The notes under the pieces were generated by a model. It ran no database searches. It had not been told where the DNA came from and was given only the letters and a program-made list of their open reading frames with translations. From contig NW_014577570.1 in assembly GCF_000485595.1 (NCBI RefSeq), positions 111,679 through 163,263 of the forward strand: 51,585 nucleotides of DNA, read 5' to 3'. This document shows positions 40,300 through 51,585 of the stretch, piece by piece. Source of the stretch: Priapulus caudatus. Its lineage: Eukaryota > Priapulida > Priapulimorpha > Priapulimorphida > Priapulidae. Positions within the stretch are counted from its first letter, which is position 1. Each line of letters begins with the position of its first letter. The translations under genes and the position numbers were made by a program.

Positions 40300-41790
40300 A
40301 GGCGAAAAACATGAAAGCGAGAAGAGTCAATCCTCCCTCCCCTCCCCTTCCCTTTCCCCACACAGGCCGTACAAAACACTGTACGTGGCTCGCTTGTTTC
40401 CCCACTCACCACCGAGCTGCAAAATGACTGTCGGCGATTATAAGTAAAGAGTTAATATGTGGACGACAAAGCTATAGCGTTCCGATCCAGGCAGCGTTCT
40501 AATTACAGTGCTTAACTCATATGTGCTAATTAATACCGGTGTAGAAATTAACCACGACACGCGCAGGCGACAAAGGCACCGACAAGAGTTCGAATATAGT
40601 CTCCCCGATATCGCCGGATGCTAGTTGTTCCCATGGCAACGTTGGTTCTTTGTCAAATCTGAAGCGCGTTTCGGAAAACGATGAGAACATTACTTATACG
40701 GTAACTTATACCGATTAGAACGCAGTGACCTTGCGATGACAGATCTGCGAATAAAAATGGTAGAAGCAACGGATAAAATCGTAAAATATTGAATTTATTT
40801 ACAGTTTCAGTAAAGTGTGTCACCTTAACATCATGTCTTATATATTATCGTTATATAAAAGTCATCTCAGAAAAAACTCCGTTTGACCCACACCTACAAT
40901 AGCGCCATCTACATGAGGTCAAACAAAATTATTTTCTATATACAGCAAGTCGTTTACCGCACTCGTCTAATGCTTCCGTGATCAGGAAGCAAGAATTAAA
41001 TGTCGTTTATTCAAATCAAATTAATATTGGTTCTAGTAGTTTCCCATTAACCAATTTTTGTATAATATGCATGCACTCCGTCCACATTTTACAAAGAACA
41101 CAAGCAACAATAGTACAAAGGCACAATAAGTTGTCAGTATAATACAATTGTTTTCATCGGCGCCATCTTGTGTAACAAGAATAGACAGTGAATCGAAGCC
41201 ACCCCATATAGCAAAGTTTCCGATTAAGGGATTCGTGTATATACGTTTCCTCGGCGACGAATTCGCGCGTTGCACACACGGCCACCGAATCACACTCTAC
41301 ACGTTACTCAAACAAAATTGACCGCAGCGCCCCCCCCCCCGCGTGAACAGCTCGCCGACGTGCATGAGACTTCTCCTACTGCTGTTAAAGCACTGAGCCT
41401 ACGTGGTGGCTAATACCGCGCTCGGCCGTCTAACTATGTACACGTTGAATATAGAGTAGACTGACGCCAGAGGTCCCTGTATGACTGTCTGCCGGAGCAG
41501 CAAGTCGATTGTCAATCATCTTTGGTGTCAGTCTACACTGTGAAGTCAAACGGGGGTCCCGAATAGCATTCTAGATGTATATAACCTCGCTTTCTAGCAC
41601 GATTTTCAATTGTTTCAAAATGTCGATTTTGCTAATAGCTGTCTCGTAATCGTACGAACTTATTAGCATTTTTGTTATAATGTAAACAGGCAAAAGGTCT
41701 TACGGATGCAGAGATCGATAGACAAAACGCGGGTGGCTCCATCTATCAACCTCTAAGCTGTCCACCTCGCGATCACAGTGGCTTCAAACA
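40300..41790. other. Intergenic DNA, no gene seen
   Basis: No domain-bearing ORF, RNA gene or long repeat was recognised in this 1.5 kb. A C-run lies at about 41331-41340. Confidence 0.5.
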
Positions 41791-41804
41791 AAGATGCTTG
41801 TGTG

Positions 41805-41828
41805 TAAGTGTGTGTGAGTGAGTCTATG

Positions 41829-41860
<32 letters not shown>

Positions 41861-41993
41861 TGCATGCGTGCGTGCATGCGTGCGTAACGTGTGTGTGTGT
41901 TTGTGTGCATTGCGCGCGCGCGTGCGTGTACGTGTGTGTGTGAGCGTGTGTGTGTGCGCGCGAGCGTGTATGTGCGCGCGTGTGTGAGCGCGT

Positions 41994-42043
<50 letters not shown>

Positions 42044-42133
42044 TTTGTGTGCATTGCGCGCGCGCGTGCGTGTACGTGTGTGTGTGAGCGTGTGTGTGTG
42101 CGCGCGAGCGTGTATGTGCGCGCGTGTGTGAGC

Positions 42134-42184
<51 letters not shown>

Positions 42185-42215
42185 CGCGTGTATGTGTGCG
42201 CGCATGTGTGTATGT
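41805..42215. repeat. (GT)n / (GC)n compound microsatellite with a 143-bp higher-order repeat
   Basis: TTGTGTGCATTGCGCG starts at about 41901 and again at about 42044. It is followed in both copies by the same order of GCGTGTACGTG, GTGAGCGTGTG and GCGCGAGCGTG blocks. The microsatellite has therefore been duplicated as a whole unit. Confidence 0.93.
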
Positions 42216-42453
42216 ACTGTGTCGGTCGTTTCGTTCCCACGGCGTAGAGAGACAGTGCTGACCTCTATATCCGGTTGTGCTGCAACGCAGCTCCTATGCT
42301 CCCCCTCTCTCTCTCTCTCCTTTTCTCTCTACCACTTCTCTGTCTCTCCATGCTCGCCTCCCCCTAATCTTAGCCCTCTAAGTATCACATTGAGGTGTGG
42401 CAGGGCTGTGGCGATGCGGCCTGCCTTTGACGTGTTCCAGCTCGCTGCCCTGG

Positions 42454-42945
42454 CTATCGCTGCAGGCCGCCGCCAGGTGCCGCCACCATCGCCAGCAGGA
42501 GCACACCGACGACGCACGACGCGACGAGCGCGACGCTGGCGCCCCCTCGCGCCGGCGTGCCGTTAAGGTCCTTGTATATTGCGTTGTTAAGCATCTCCGG
42601 GAAAGTGGTGCTCTTAACGTGCGGCACTTTGGTTGTGTCGGCGGCGGCGCCACCGTCGGGTGGCTTCGGTCGCTCGATCTTCTCCGTGTACTGCGGCGGC
42701 GGCTGACGCGCCACCCCGCGGTCGCCGCCCTCCGTCCGGTTCCGGCGCGACGGTGGCGCCGCTGTCGTTGCGCGGCCGAACGGCGAGGCGACGGTGGCGA
42801 AGGCGGGCGTGTCGTCGGTCGGCACGACGTCGACGGGCGTCGTCGTTTCTATGGCATCGGTCGTCGTCGTCGGGTTGCAGACGTCGTAAGGTTTAGCAAG
42901 AGGCGTCGTGATGACCGGGTAGTAAGCTCGCACCTCGTCAGCTTT
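42454..42945 (-). CDS. Unrecognised extracellular protein, terminal exon (Thr/Pro-rich stalk and C-terminal hydrophobic segment)
   Basis: On the minus strand an acceptor (ctctccccgcag) precedes AAA GCT GAC in phase 0. The exon encodes KADEVRAYYPVITTPLAKPY, a Cys-Asn, then a Thr/Pro/Asp-rich stretch (NPTTTTDAIETTTPVDV) suited to O-glycosylation. A basic, proline-rich part follows, then LNGTPARGGA, a hydrophobic segment VALVASCVVGVLLLAMVAA and the end PGGGLQR. The small residues before a C-terminal hydrophobic segment suit either a GPI-anchor signal or a single-pass membrane protein with a very short tail. The phase agrees with the exon at 43548. The high GC of this exon gives false ORFs on the plus strand. 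Confidence 0.7.
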   Translation of the reverse strand, partial: KADEVRAYYPVITTPLAKPYDVCNPTTTTDAIETTTPVDVVPTDDTPAFATVASPFGRATTAAPPSRRNRTEGGDRGVARQPPPQYTEKIERPKPPDGGAAADTTKVPHVKSTTFPEMLNNAIYKDLNGTPARGGASVALVASCVVGVLLLAMVAAPGGGLQR

Positions 42946-43547
42946 CTGCGGGGAGAGGAGGAAGGGGAGAAACCCCGGGGAGGAGGAGATTAGTGAAGGC
43001 TAACACAGGCGATATTATAAACTGTAAACAGTAATCATTTATCATTTAATTGTAGTATTGATGATTATGAGTATAATAAACAGCGCGAACTAATTATGCA
43101 GTGCTTGCTGCGAGGTTACAATGGTAAGGGGCATAAATAATCGATAAAAATATTGGGATGAGGAGTCTGGGTAAATACTAACACAGTGTGACTTAACAAG
43201 GTTAATGTCCAGAAAATAGATGACACCACGTTTGCAAAAGTCAATGCCGCAAAATCGGAACAAGAGACATGAACCAGCAATATGGAGTTTGATTCCAATG
43301 GATTATAGAAATTTCCAGAAAATGTGACTCCATATTAGCAATTACCAGAGAGGAAATCCATAATTATATTACAACAACACACCTCAGTCAGCACTACGGA
43401 GTGTGATTCCACAGGATGTGATTCCAGAAAATACTCGATGTAATGTTAGTAACACACAGGGGAACAGAATTAGAAAATAATAGCAAAATACCCACCGAAC
43501 ACGGCAGAGAGGCAAACTACATAATATCGTCTGTGTGCGACACTCAC

Positions 43548-43713
43548 CTTCACCTTGTTGCGTCCGCGTGTTTCGCAGACGAACCAGAACTCGCCGTACT
43601 TCGTATAGTGCTGGAACCGCTCGATCTTCTTCTCATCCAGCCAGTTGTAGTACTCGAAGTATCCCCAGTATGTGACGTTGTTGCTTGGCGGTGTCTTCAC
43701 CCAGTTGCTGTTT
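43548..43713 (-). CDS. Unrecognised extracellular protein, penultimate exon (aromatic-rich domain)
   Basis: On the minus strand, cgcctcttgcag precedes the exon and GTGAGT follows it. It is 166 nt, enters with one base of a split codon and ends in phase 0. It encodes NSNWVKTPPSNNVTYWGYFE, then YYNWLDEKKIERFQHYTKYG and EFWFVCETRGRNKVK. NVT is a glycosylation sequon. The Trp/Tyr/Phe content and single Cys fit an extracellular fold, but I do not recognise the family. Upstream exons must lie on the minus strand beyond 43713 and were not found in the window. Both splice sites and the continuous frame make it a real coding exon. Confidence 0.75.
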
Positions 43714-44647
43714 CTGCAAGAGGCGATACGGTGTGTCAGCCCCACTCACTACATTCTACTTGCTCTGTAGCATTATCTCTATAACAGTCTACTCGTTTAT
43801 TGTAGCACTATAGCTCTAGTTCTACCCAATTCAGTGAGTGCAACTTCGCCACTTTCCCATCGTTTTCTAGTTCAACCTACAGCGCGGTCGATTTACTTAC
43901 TGAATCTTCTCTATCTTTGCTAACGTCTCTTATACAGTTTCTATTACAGTGTACTATTGTATAGAATTTAGTAGCGATGAGTTAGCCATAACGACTGAGG
44001 GCATGTCTAGGCGAGAAAACGTACAGATGTATGTAGCAGCGCGGTGAAAATCTACGCGCGAAAAACGCGAGTGCGTTGGAGCTACTGATCACCGCATGGT
44101 GGCGCCACTGCGGTCAGCGGGATCGCAAGGACACGCATGCGATGTGCGTGCCCGGCGATGACGCATATAACGTCGCTTATAAAGCAGATACTCTGCCGAC
44201 GCAACGAAAGGCTAATAATTTGTTCAAGATGCTTTTAGCGAGAGTATCGCCGGGGTCGCGATATTAAGAAAGTCGCGCGCGGCGAAGTGGATGAAAACCT
44301 GCTGGGAAATTACAACAGAGATCACGCGTGCGTGCATGTGCGTGCGTGCATGTGCGTGCGTGCGCGCGTACGTGCGTGTGTTGTGGGTGCGTGGGTATAG
44401 ATGGAAAAGCAAGAAAGGAAAGGAAAGTGGGAGGAGGTGCGAGTCATGTAAGAGTGTGTAGCAGATCAGAGAAGCAAAAAAAAAGCGACATAGATGAAGT
44501 GATACCATCGTGCAAGCGTAGCAGTGATCCAATTAACCGCCACCAAAAACACCGCGTTTCAGGGCGTTTCTAATTATCGCCGTTCAAATTTAGACGAGGT
44601 TACCCGTTTGTCTGTCTGTCTGCCTGTCCGTGCGTCTGTCCGTCCGT
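43714..44647. other. Intron or intergenic DNA, no exon identified
   Basis: Contains short GT/GC-rich runs (44326-44395) and no ORF with splice support. Upstream exons of the minus-strand gene are expected on this side. Confidence 0.5.
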
Positions 44648-45843
44648 CCTGTATGTATATATGGACGTATAGATAGATGGATAAATGGATGGATGGATGA
44701 ATGGATAGATAGATGGATGGGTGGATAAATGGATAGATGGATGGATGGATGGATGGCTGGATGGATAAATGGATGGATTGATGGATGAATGGATAAATAA
44801 GTGGATAGATGGATGGATAGATTGATGGCTGGATGGCTGGATGGATAGATGGCTGGATGGATAGATGGCTGGATGGATAGATGTATGGATTAATGGATGA
44901 ATAGATAAATGAGTGGATAGATGGATGGATAGATTGATGGCTGGATGGCTGGATGGATAGATGGCTGGATGGATAGATGAATGGGTAGATAGATAAATGG
45001 ATGGATGGGTGGGTGGGTGGATGGATGAATGGATGGATGGATGGATGGATGGATGGATAGATGGATGGGTGGATGGATGGATGGATTGGATGATGGATGG
45101 ATGGATGGATGATGATGGAGTTGGATAGATGATGATGGATGGGTGAATGGGTGGGTGGGGTTGGATGATGAATGATGGATTGATGCATGCGATGGATGGA
45201 GGATGATTAATGGATGGATGGATGAATAGATGATGATGCTTGGATGGATGGATGATGGATGAAAAATGGAGATGATGGATGGATGAGATGATGGATGGAG
45301 GATGATGGATGGACACACATGGATGGATGATGGATGAATTATGATGGATGGATGATGGATGATGAATATGATGGATGGATGCATGCATGGATGCATGGAT
45401 CATGGATGAATGGGTGATGATGACTGAGAAATGATGATGGATGGATGGATCGATGGTGGAGTGATGATGGATGAGATGGTGGGGGTGACATGATGGAATG
45501 ATGGATGGAGGATGGAGGATTGATGGATGAATGATGGATGGATGATGGATGGATGGATGGAGGGATGGATGGATGGAATGATGGATGGAGATGGATGGAT
45601 GGATAGATGATGGATAGATGGATCGATGATATGATGGATGGATGGATGAGGATGTGACTGGATGGAGGATGGATGATAGATGGGTGAGATGAAGGATAAG
45701 ATGGATGGATGGATGGATGATGGATGGAATGATGGAGATGATGGATGGAGGATGATAGATGGATATGGATGGATGGATGGATGGATGGATGGATGATGGG
45801 TGGATGAGGATGGATGGTGGAATGATGGATGCATGATGAATGG
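44648..45843. repeat. (GGAT)n satellite, about 1.2 kb
   Basis: Tetranucleotide GGAT/GGAT with TAGA and GGCT variants. Clean four-base register predominates up to about 45080, then many 3-base slips (GATGAT). Within 44780-45000 a longer repeat is visible, GGCTGGATGGATAGATGGCT, recurring about every 130 bp. The His-Pro-Ser-Ile ORFs on the minus strand, up to 478 codons, are artefacts of the repeat. Confidence 0.97.
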
Positions 45844-46069
45844 TTGTACGTATTATTCGAGTATGACTGAGGAGTGCCTTAGGAACTCTCTTAATAAATT
45901 TAGCGATACAACCGCTTGCGTTATGAAGGTGATTATCGTTACTACGATGAAGACACGATGAAATATGCAAGCGCAGCAAAGCATGAACATTGATAGTACA
46001 GGGAGCCAGCCGCCTCGCAATGCGTGAAGCCGACATATATATAGTATATAGACTAGTAATATATAATTA

Positions 46070-46280
46070 ATATGTGTGTGTGTGTGTGTGTGTGTGTTTG
46101 TGTGTGTGGTGTTGTGTGTGTGTGTGTGTGTGAGTGGTGTGTGGTGTGTTGTGTGTGCTGGTGTTGTGTGTGCTGAGGTGTGTGAGTGTGTGTGTGTGGT
46201 TGGTGTGTGTGGTGTGTGTGTGTACGGTGTGTGTGTGTGGGTGTGTGTGGTGTGCTGTGTGTGTGTGTGTGTGTGTGGTG

Positions 46281-46311
<31 letters not shown>

Positions 46312-46322
46312 GTGTGTGCGCG
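46070..46322. repeat. (GT)n microsatellite
   Basis: Imperfect GT/GGT repeat on the plus strand, ending GTGCGCGCG. It faces a CA array at 46470-46790 across about 150 bp of ordinary sequence. Confidence 0.95.
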
Positions 46323-46469
46323 CGTAAATAATTGACATTTTTTTACTCTCAAGGATGTCTCATACTAAGGCTTCTAAATCTGAGTCGCCGAGCGAATATA
46401 ACAAAACTGTAAACATAAATATTTCCATGTACGCAATACACGCACGTACGCACGATAATTGCGCACGCA

Positions 46470-46585
46470 TGCACACACACCCGCGCGCATAAACCACACA
46501 CCATAACAACACTACGTTGCGCGCGCGCGCACACACGCAGCATACACACACACACACACACACACCACACACACAACACACACAC

Positions 46586-46626
<41 letters not shown>

Positions 46627-46790
46627 CACACGTACGTACGTACCCACGCAACACGCAAGTACACACGCACGCGACCACTCACGCAAACGCACGCACGCAC
46701 GCACAGCACGCACGCACGCAAACTGCACCGCACCACGCCGCGTCACGCACGGGCAACGCACGCACGCACACACACAAACACAGCTATATA
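46470..46790. repeat. (CA)n / (CGCA)n microsatellite
   Basis: CA repeat on the plus strand with CGCACGCA sections after 46640. It has opposite polarity to the array at 46070, so the two could pair as a very long imperfect inverted repeat. Confidence 0.95.
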
Positions 46791-46799
46791 TACACGGCC

Positions 46800-46962
46800 A
46801 GAATTCTCGATCCGACTCCAGCGAGATGAGTGGCTGACATGATTGGCTGACACACGTCGTGAGAGGGATGCGTGGATAGTAGATGAAAGTATTCAACGCA
46901 TAGCTCTTACCGTGTTGAAAATCCTCCTAAAATACCAGCGACGATATAGATTAACAAATAAT

Positions 46963-47003
<41 letters not shown>

Positions 47004-49015
47004 CCTCCTTCTCTTTAAATATCTCCTCTCTCTATATAATATATATAATAAAAAAATTTAATTAAAGGAAGTTATGTGAACTCTACAATGAATTCATTTA
47101 CCGCCAGCGCGCCGCCAGTCCACCGACAATGACGCCTAAATTAGTATCTATGTAATCTTTAGAACCGCGCATGCATGAATACGAACAATAGATCACATAT
47201 GCATGATTTTTATACAACCTCCGGGAAAGTTCTAACTAGATCAACTCTGTGTAGGCACTCCATACGAAACATTCTGCATGCAATAAAACAGAGTCAAATA
47301 TACACCGTGTCCGTTAATTTAATCTATATTTGCGCTCCTCATTGTTATTGGGCACCTCGACAACACGAAGTTCATAAACAACGCATTGGAATCTATAATA
47401 AATATATATATAGTAATATTAGCATTGAGCAATCTATGTGGAATTACCATGTCTCGATTTGTGCGAATGTTATTGTATCCACTATCTAAAATATGCGACA
47501 ACAGATGTGGTAGTTAAAAGAGGAATTGCTATATAAATATAATATATATATATAAACCCTTTAACTACCAACACTGTTATGTGCACGGCAATGATAAGCG
47601 AAAAAGCCTGGTTGTAAAAAACTACGACAATAATAACAAAATGAATGAAAAATACAATAAACCAGAAGTAAATTTCACACAGATCGCTCAATAAATCAGT
47701 CCCAACAAATTCCAGCCCTCTCTCACCCTGCCCCTGTCTTTCGATTCGCGATTTCTTCTCTATTCTTCGCTTCTCTAATCCCATCACTTTCTCAATTACT
47801 CCCCTCGTTTCTCTCGTTCTCCACCACTCAACTGTCTCTCTGTCCCTCCACCTCTCTCTCGCGTCTATCGCCCCCTCTCTCTCTCTCTCTGAATGTTCCC
47901 GCTCCCCTGTTTCCTTCCGCCTTAATTCCGTGTCTCTCTACACCGCGCGATTTGCTATAGTGAATTTCGAGCCTAATGTCACACAGCGAGCACTCTACAA
48001 CTAACCAATCGCAGCAACGATCGCAGGCAATAGCCGCACGAATGAATTGAACGCTCCGCTAGAGTCAAGAAGCTGTACAAACTACTGGCAGATAAACGCA
48101 TATTTTATATGGAAAAAAAATCGGAAAATACAATAACGCCTTGAGCAGCGAGCTTTGCCCAGACAGTAACACATTTCAGAGGCAGCGAGCGGCGGGCTTA
48201 CATTATTTATTCGTCGAAAAAATGTTTTCTGATTATCCACGCGCGCCCTTTAAATATAAAAAACCGCAGCGCTTATTTCACAAAGAGTAATCCTCTCTAC
48301 ACCGTAAATGCACCCACGCACACGTGAGCAACACACCTACCACACGACACAGACACGCACACACCAACGCCCACCACACAGCACGCACAACGAAACGCGC
48401 ACGCACACAGACACGCACACAGACACCAACACACGCAACGCCACGCACACAGACACGTACAGGCACGTCGCAACGCACACACGCACAGACACGTAAGCTA
48501 ACGCCACGCAACACACGGGCAGCGCCATACTGCGCGCAGCTAGCACACACACGCACGCATGTCTGCTATAGCTAACGAAACAAGTCACGCAAGTTGCGCT
48601 CATCAGTTCAAGCAACAGATGCCGGCAAGCAAGGCCCGCTGTGCCGGTCGTCACTGCGCCTGTTTCTGACGTCATCAGTGGATATGTCACGACACGAAGG
48701 CAGAAACAAATAACTCGGTGACGTCACGCAAGCGAGCGCCAGAAAAGGAATCACATATACGAGGGGATCGCGTGATGAGGAGAGAAAGGGAGAGAAGCGG
48801 AGGGATGGAAAAACGGCCAAAACGATGAGCTGAACTGCAATAATGACCTGCTGTCATATATAATATATAAATAATATATATGCCTATATATATGCGCGAG
48901 CGAGCGTCGAAAAAGCAATTTAACGGCATCCATATCGCCATCGCGATCAAAGATCACCTGTCATTGCGATCATCATGCTGGCTTTCATGTCCCATTTAAC
49001 GTCCTACATCAATTA
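46800..49015. other. Intergenic DNA with low-complexity patches, no gene seen
   Basis: (CT)n at about 46966-47000, TA-rich tracts at about 47400 and 47540, a CT-rich stretch at 47700-47890 and a CA-rich stretch at 48310-48560. No ORF is convincing. Confidence 0.55.
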
Positions 49016-49075
49016 AAAATGTCAGCAGGCCTCACGGACCGTAACGAGCAGCGTGCAGCAGCGGGCGGCCAGGAC

Positions 49076-49290
49076 GCCCCTCCTGTGTCGTCGTACATGC
49101 GGGTCAAGGACCCCCTCCTGTGTCGTCTCTACATGCGGGTGCAAAACCCCCCTCCGGTCGTCTGCACATGGCGGGTGCAAGACGCCCCTTCCGTTCGTCA
49201 CTACATGGCGGTGCCATGCCGTAGCCTGTGTCGTCTCTACATGGGGTGCATGGCCGTAGCCTGTGTAGTCTGCTACATACGGGTGGATGG
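49076..49290. repeat. Minisatellite of about 35-38 bp, six copies
   Basis: Repeated CCCCTCCTGTGTCGTCTCTA followed by CATGCGGGTGCAA, starting near 49077, 49112, 49148, 49186, 49224 and 49260, with substitutions and indels. The ORF across it (YMRV repeats) has no other support. Confidence 0.85.
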
Positions 49291-49700
49291 CCTAGGCCTG
49301 TGGGGAGGGGCAAGGGGCCAGCTGCACCCCTAGATTTAGAGCAAAATAAAAAATAACTTAGCTAAATATCGTAAATAACCTATACGGATTTTTTTGTCAC
49401 TTATCCGTGAAGCTTTCTCAGACCGCACCCCACCCAAACAATCGGGACGCCAATGAAAGCTGCGCCCGTCGCTCATCGCTACACAGTTTAGTCAGAATTT
49501 GCCCCCCCCTAAGAATTTGCTCAGCCTACGCCCTGGGTGTTGTGCATCTAGACAAGTAACTCCGTCTGCTCTTGTGTTGCTAGCACATAATTGATGGAGA
49601 TCGTGTTACTATGCGCGCGCGAAGGATATAAAGGTCAGCGCTGGGCGCATTACCGCCTGCCTACGACCAGAGCACCATATCATAATAATTGTCTGTACTG

Positions 49701-49884
49701 CCGAAAGTGGATGACTCGGTCTGCGTAGATAATCAATAGGAGAGGTTAGGCAGCAGCAGCGTAGAGAGCAGAGAAACCACGGTAGACGTAAGACGTAGAC
49801 GTAAAGTCCACGCATTAGTAAGTTTTCACCTAGACTTTATTTATTATAACTAGCACCATACAAATAATATATACATAATACCAG
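49701..49884. repeat. Direct repeat, copy 1 (about 170-185 bp)
   Basis: Shares with 51423-51585 the blocks GATGACT..GGTCTG..GTAGATAA, GCAGCAGC..CGTAGAGAGCA, a run of GTAGAC units and AGACTTTATT. The copies are about 1.7 kb apart in the same orientation. They could be the ends of one element or two insertions of the same repeat. Confidence 0.75.
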
Positions 49885-51422
49885 TCCCCGCTATATAGCA
49901 ACCATGCTACTAGGCTCCTGACTGACTACAATAGTCCCCTCTCCATTATATCTTCTGTCTTTTCGCTTTTGCAAATGCTTGCAATACGATTGGATCAAAA
50001 CCGGCTCTGAAACTCGTCGTGCTAAACAAGACCCTTGCAGGAATCAATCTCCCCCGATGCCAGTTCGCAGTGCGACCATGAATAGCGGGCACGCCACCGC
50101 GTCTATTGTCGTTTGGCGCGTTCGTCAACCCTCCTATACATGTAGATGTTCTAGTGTGACGTCTAAGCGTCACGTCCGGTTACCGCTGTCTGCATACACA
50201 ATAATTCTCCCTTCCATCTCGAAGTATTTGTGTCCCCACAAAAAAATACAGTTTGGCATTAAAAACAATTAAACCGTTAAAAGTTGAAAACATTATCCAC
50301 ACTGCAAACATCAAACATGCCATACTACCTCGTATAAAGGTGTGCTCTATGCCTGTAATTACAAGCCCGGCACCTGACCGCGTGACGTGTTGAAATAGCG
50401 ATGGTAAATCCTGGGTAGAGAAGGCGATGAGTTTCGTTTTGAACACGAGTTTGAGGGATCTCAGCTGTCAGTAAAAATGAGCGCTCATTCCGTATCAACA
50501 AAGAAGTCGACAGTCGCAACGGTAACTCAACCGAATCGGCATGGAAAGGCCCGGGAAGGATGGCAACAAGGTTACTCTTCACCACTTAAAACACGTTAGT
50601 CATCGTTAATCAAAGGAAACAATAAGAAACTAAACAAACAAAACGACGAAACATAAATAACAGATAAGGACCGAATATAAGCTTATATGTAAACACATAT
50701 CCATCAGCCAACCTCTTTGTTTAATAAAAATTTGAACGTGGTTTGCTGCGTGTATCGACCCAATGATACTGCAATCGTGACTCAAAAATATCGGCGCGTG
50801 AAGAAATTGGCTCGTTCGTCACCTTTACCTACTATGGTGAGTTTGTGGGCGTAGCAGCCTCTGTTGGTAGGATACAACACCGAATCGGCTTCCTAAATTG
50901 CGAACATCTGAGGTCATAACTTTGAAGCGCACTAGGCGTCCGCCTCCTCATCGCATAGCTACTAATCCTTTCGACGCTTTGAGCACGGTCACCCGACAGT
51001 GAAATTCCGAAATACCACGCTAGCTAAACTACGAAAAATTTGCGAACGATTACTGTTAAATAAATTATTTCCGAATTTCGGCTATGTATACAGTGATTAG
51101 GATGTACTAACCAATAGTTCGCCGTGTAAGATCTCTCTCTCTCCTTCTCCTTCAATCTCTTCTTCACGCTGCATCTGCTGTTAGTTTTTTTCCTTCTCCA
51201 TCCTCCTCCGTCTGGAAGACGCAATTGGAAGGACGTTTTCTCTCTCTTCCTTCTTCTTCTTCTCTTCATTCTTCTTCTTCTCTTCTCTCCTTCTCTTCTT
51301 CTTCTGTCTTCTTCTTTTCTTCTTCTTCTTCTCTCTTTTCAGCTGGGGATAGCTGGGTAGAGGTAGCGAATGCATAAAAAAAAAAAAAAAACCGAATGAT
51401 CCCACCAATATGCTTTAATCTG
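49885..51422. other. Sequence between the two direct repeats, no gene seen
   Basis: About 1.5 kb without a domain-bearing ORF. The minus-strand ORF at 50325-50585 is not recognised. A CTT/TTC-rich stretch lies at 51245-51340. Confidence 0.45.
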
Positions 51423-51585
51423 CGAAAGTGTGATGACTTCGGTCTGTAGATAACAGTAGAGAGAAGGTTTAGCAGCAGCACGTAGAGAGCAAGATAACCA
51501 CGTAGACGTAGACGTAGACGTAGTACACGATTAGTAGTTTCACATAAGACTTTATTATAATACACATACAAATATATATATATCA
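51423..51585. repeat. Direct repeat, copy 2, cut by the window end
   Basis: Second copy of 49701-49884, with three GTAGAC units in a row (about 51500-51520). It ends in (TA)n at the window edge. Confidence 0.75.

Noticed and set aside
44600-46036. A 478-codon ORF rich in His-Pro-Ser-Ile
   Set aside because: It is a translation of the GGAT tetranucleotide satellite; no domain and no splice signals.

Overview
The window is nuclear DNA from an animal, most likely a marine invertebrate. It contains intron-split genes with GT-AG junctions, a Ty3/gypsy-type retrotransposon, several inverted-repeat (MITE/foldback) elements, very large micro- and minisatellite arrays, short interstitial TTAGGG repeats and two runs of N (18228-18252 and about 38715-38740). 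The phylum cannot be fixed from this sequence. No operons, bacterial genes, CRISPR arrays or convincing RNA genes were seen.

Layout. (1) 1-786, minus strand: the partial, frameshifted coding end of an unrecognised protein that runs off the left edge. (2) About 800-1750: two copies of a roughly 420 bp direct repeat. (3) 6051-26668, plus strand: a TBC1D25-like (OATL1-like) Rab GTPase-activating protein gene. Three small 5' exons (6051-6160, 6333-6481, 7642-7772) carry the N-terminal domain and an LIR-like motif. A single large GC-rich exon (24524-26668) carries most of the split TBC domain. The first exon and the exons for roughly 110 residues before the TBC core are not found. The intervening intron of about 16.7 kb holds a rearranged Ty3/gypsy element (9424-13484, 169 bp LTRs, GTTAT target duplication), a ~0.9 kb palindrome, two 20-bp minisatellite arrays (15329-16890 and 18253-21362) and three copies of a ~360 bp repeat. 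From about 15840 to 21360 the sequence is rich in single-base indels and is probably low-quality assembly.

(4) About 26.7-33 kb: 3' UTR and mostly unannotatable intergenic DNA, with a 31-bp repeat array containing E-boxes at 29.7 kb. (5) 33067-36691, minus strand: a three-exon gene for a glutamate-rich, ERICH2-like protein of 198 residues, rebuilt from phase-compatible splice sites. Its introns hold three kinds of inverted-repeat element: a TTAA-flanked MITE beside a splice donor, a foldback pair with 9-bp duplications, and a palindromic element with a TTAGGG core. (6) 37-42.3 kb: CTT, CT and CA/GT microsatellites. (7) 42454-43713, minus strand: the last two visible exons of an unrecognised Thr/Pro-rich extracellular protein with a C-terminal hydrophobic segment. 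(8) 44-51.6 kb: a 1.2 kb GGAT array, opposed GT and CA arrays, a ~37-bp minisatellite and a ~170 bp direct repeat whose second copy reaches the window end.

The genes do not form a pathway; each is an ordinary eukaryotic locus. TBC1D25 proteins act on Rab GTPases in autophagosome maturation and bind Atg8 proteins. The structurally interesting parts are the repeats, the chimeric retroelement and the elements lodged next to splice sites. I found no defensible evidence of a wholly new molecular system.
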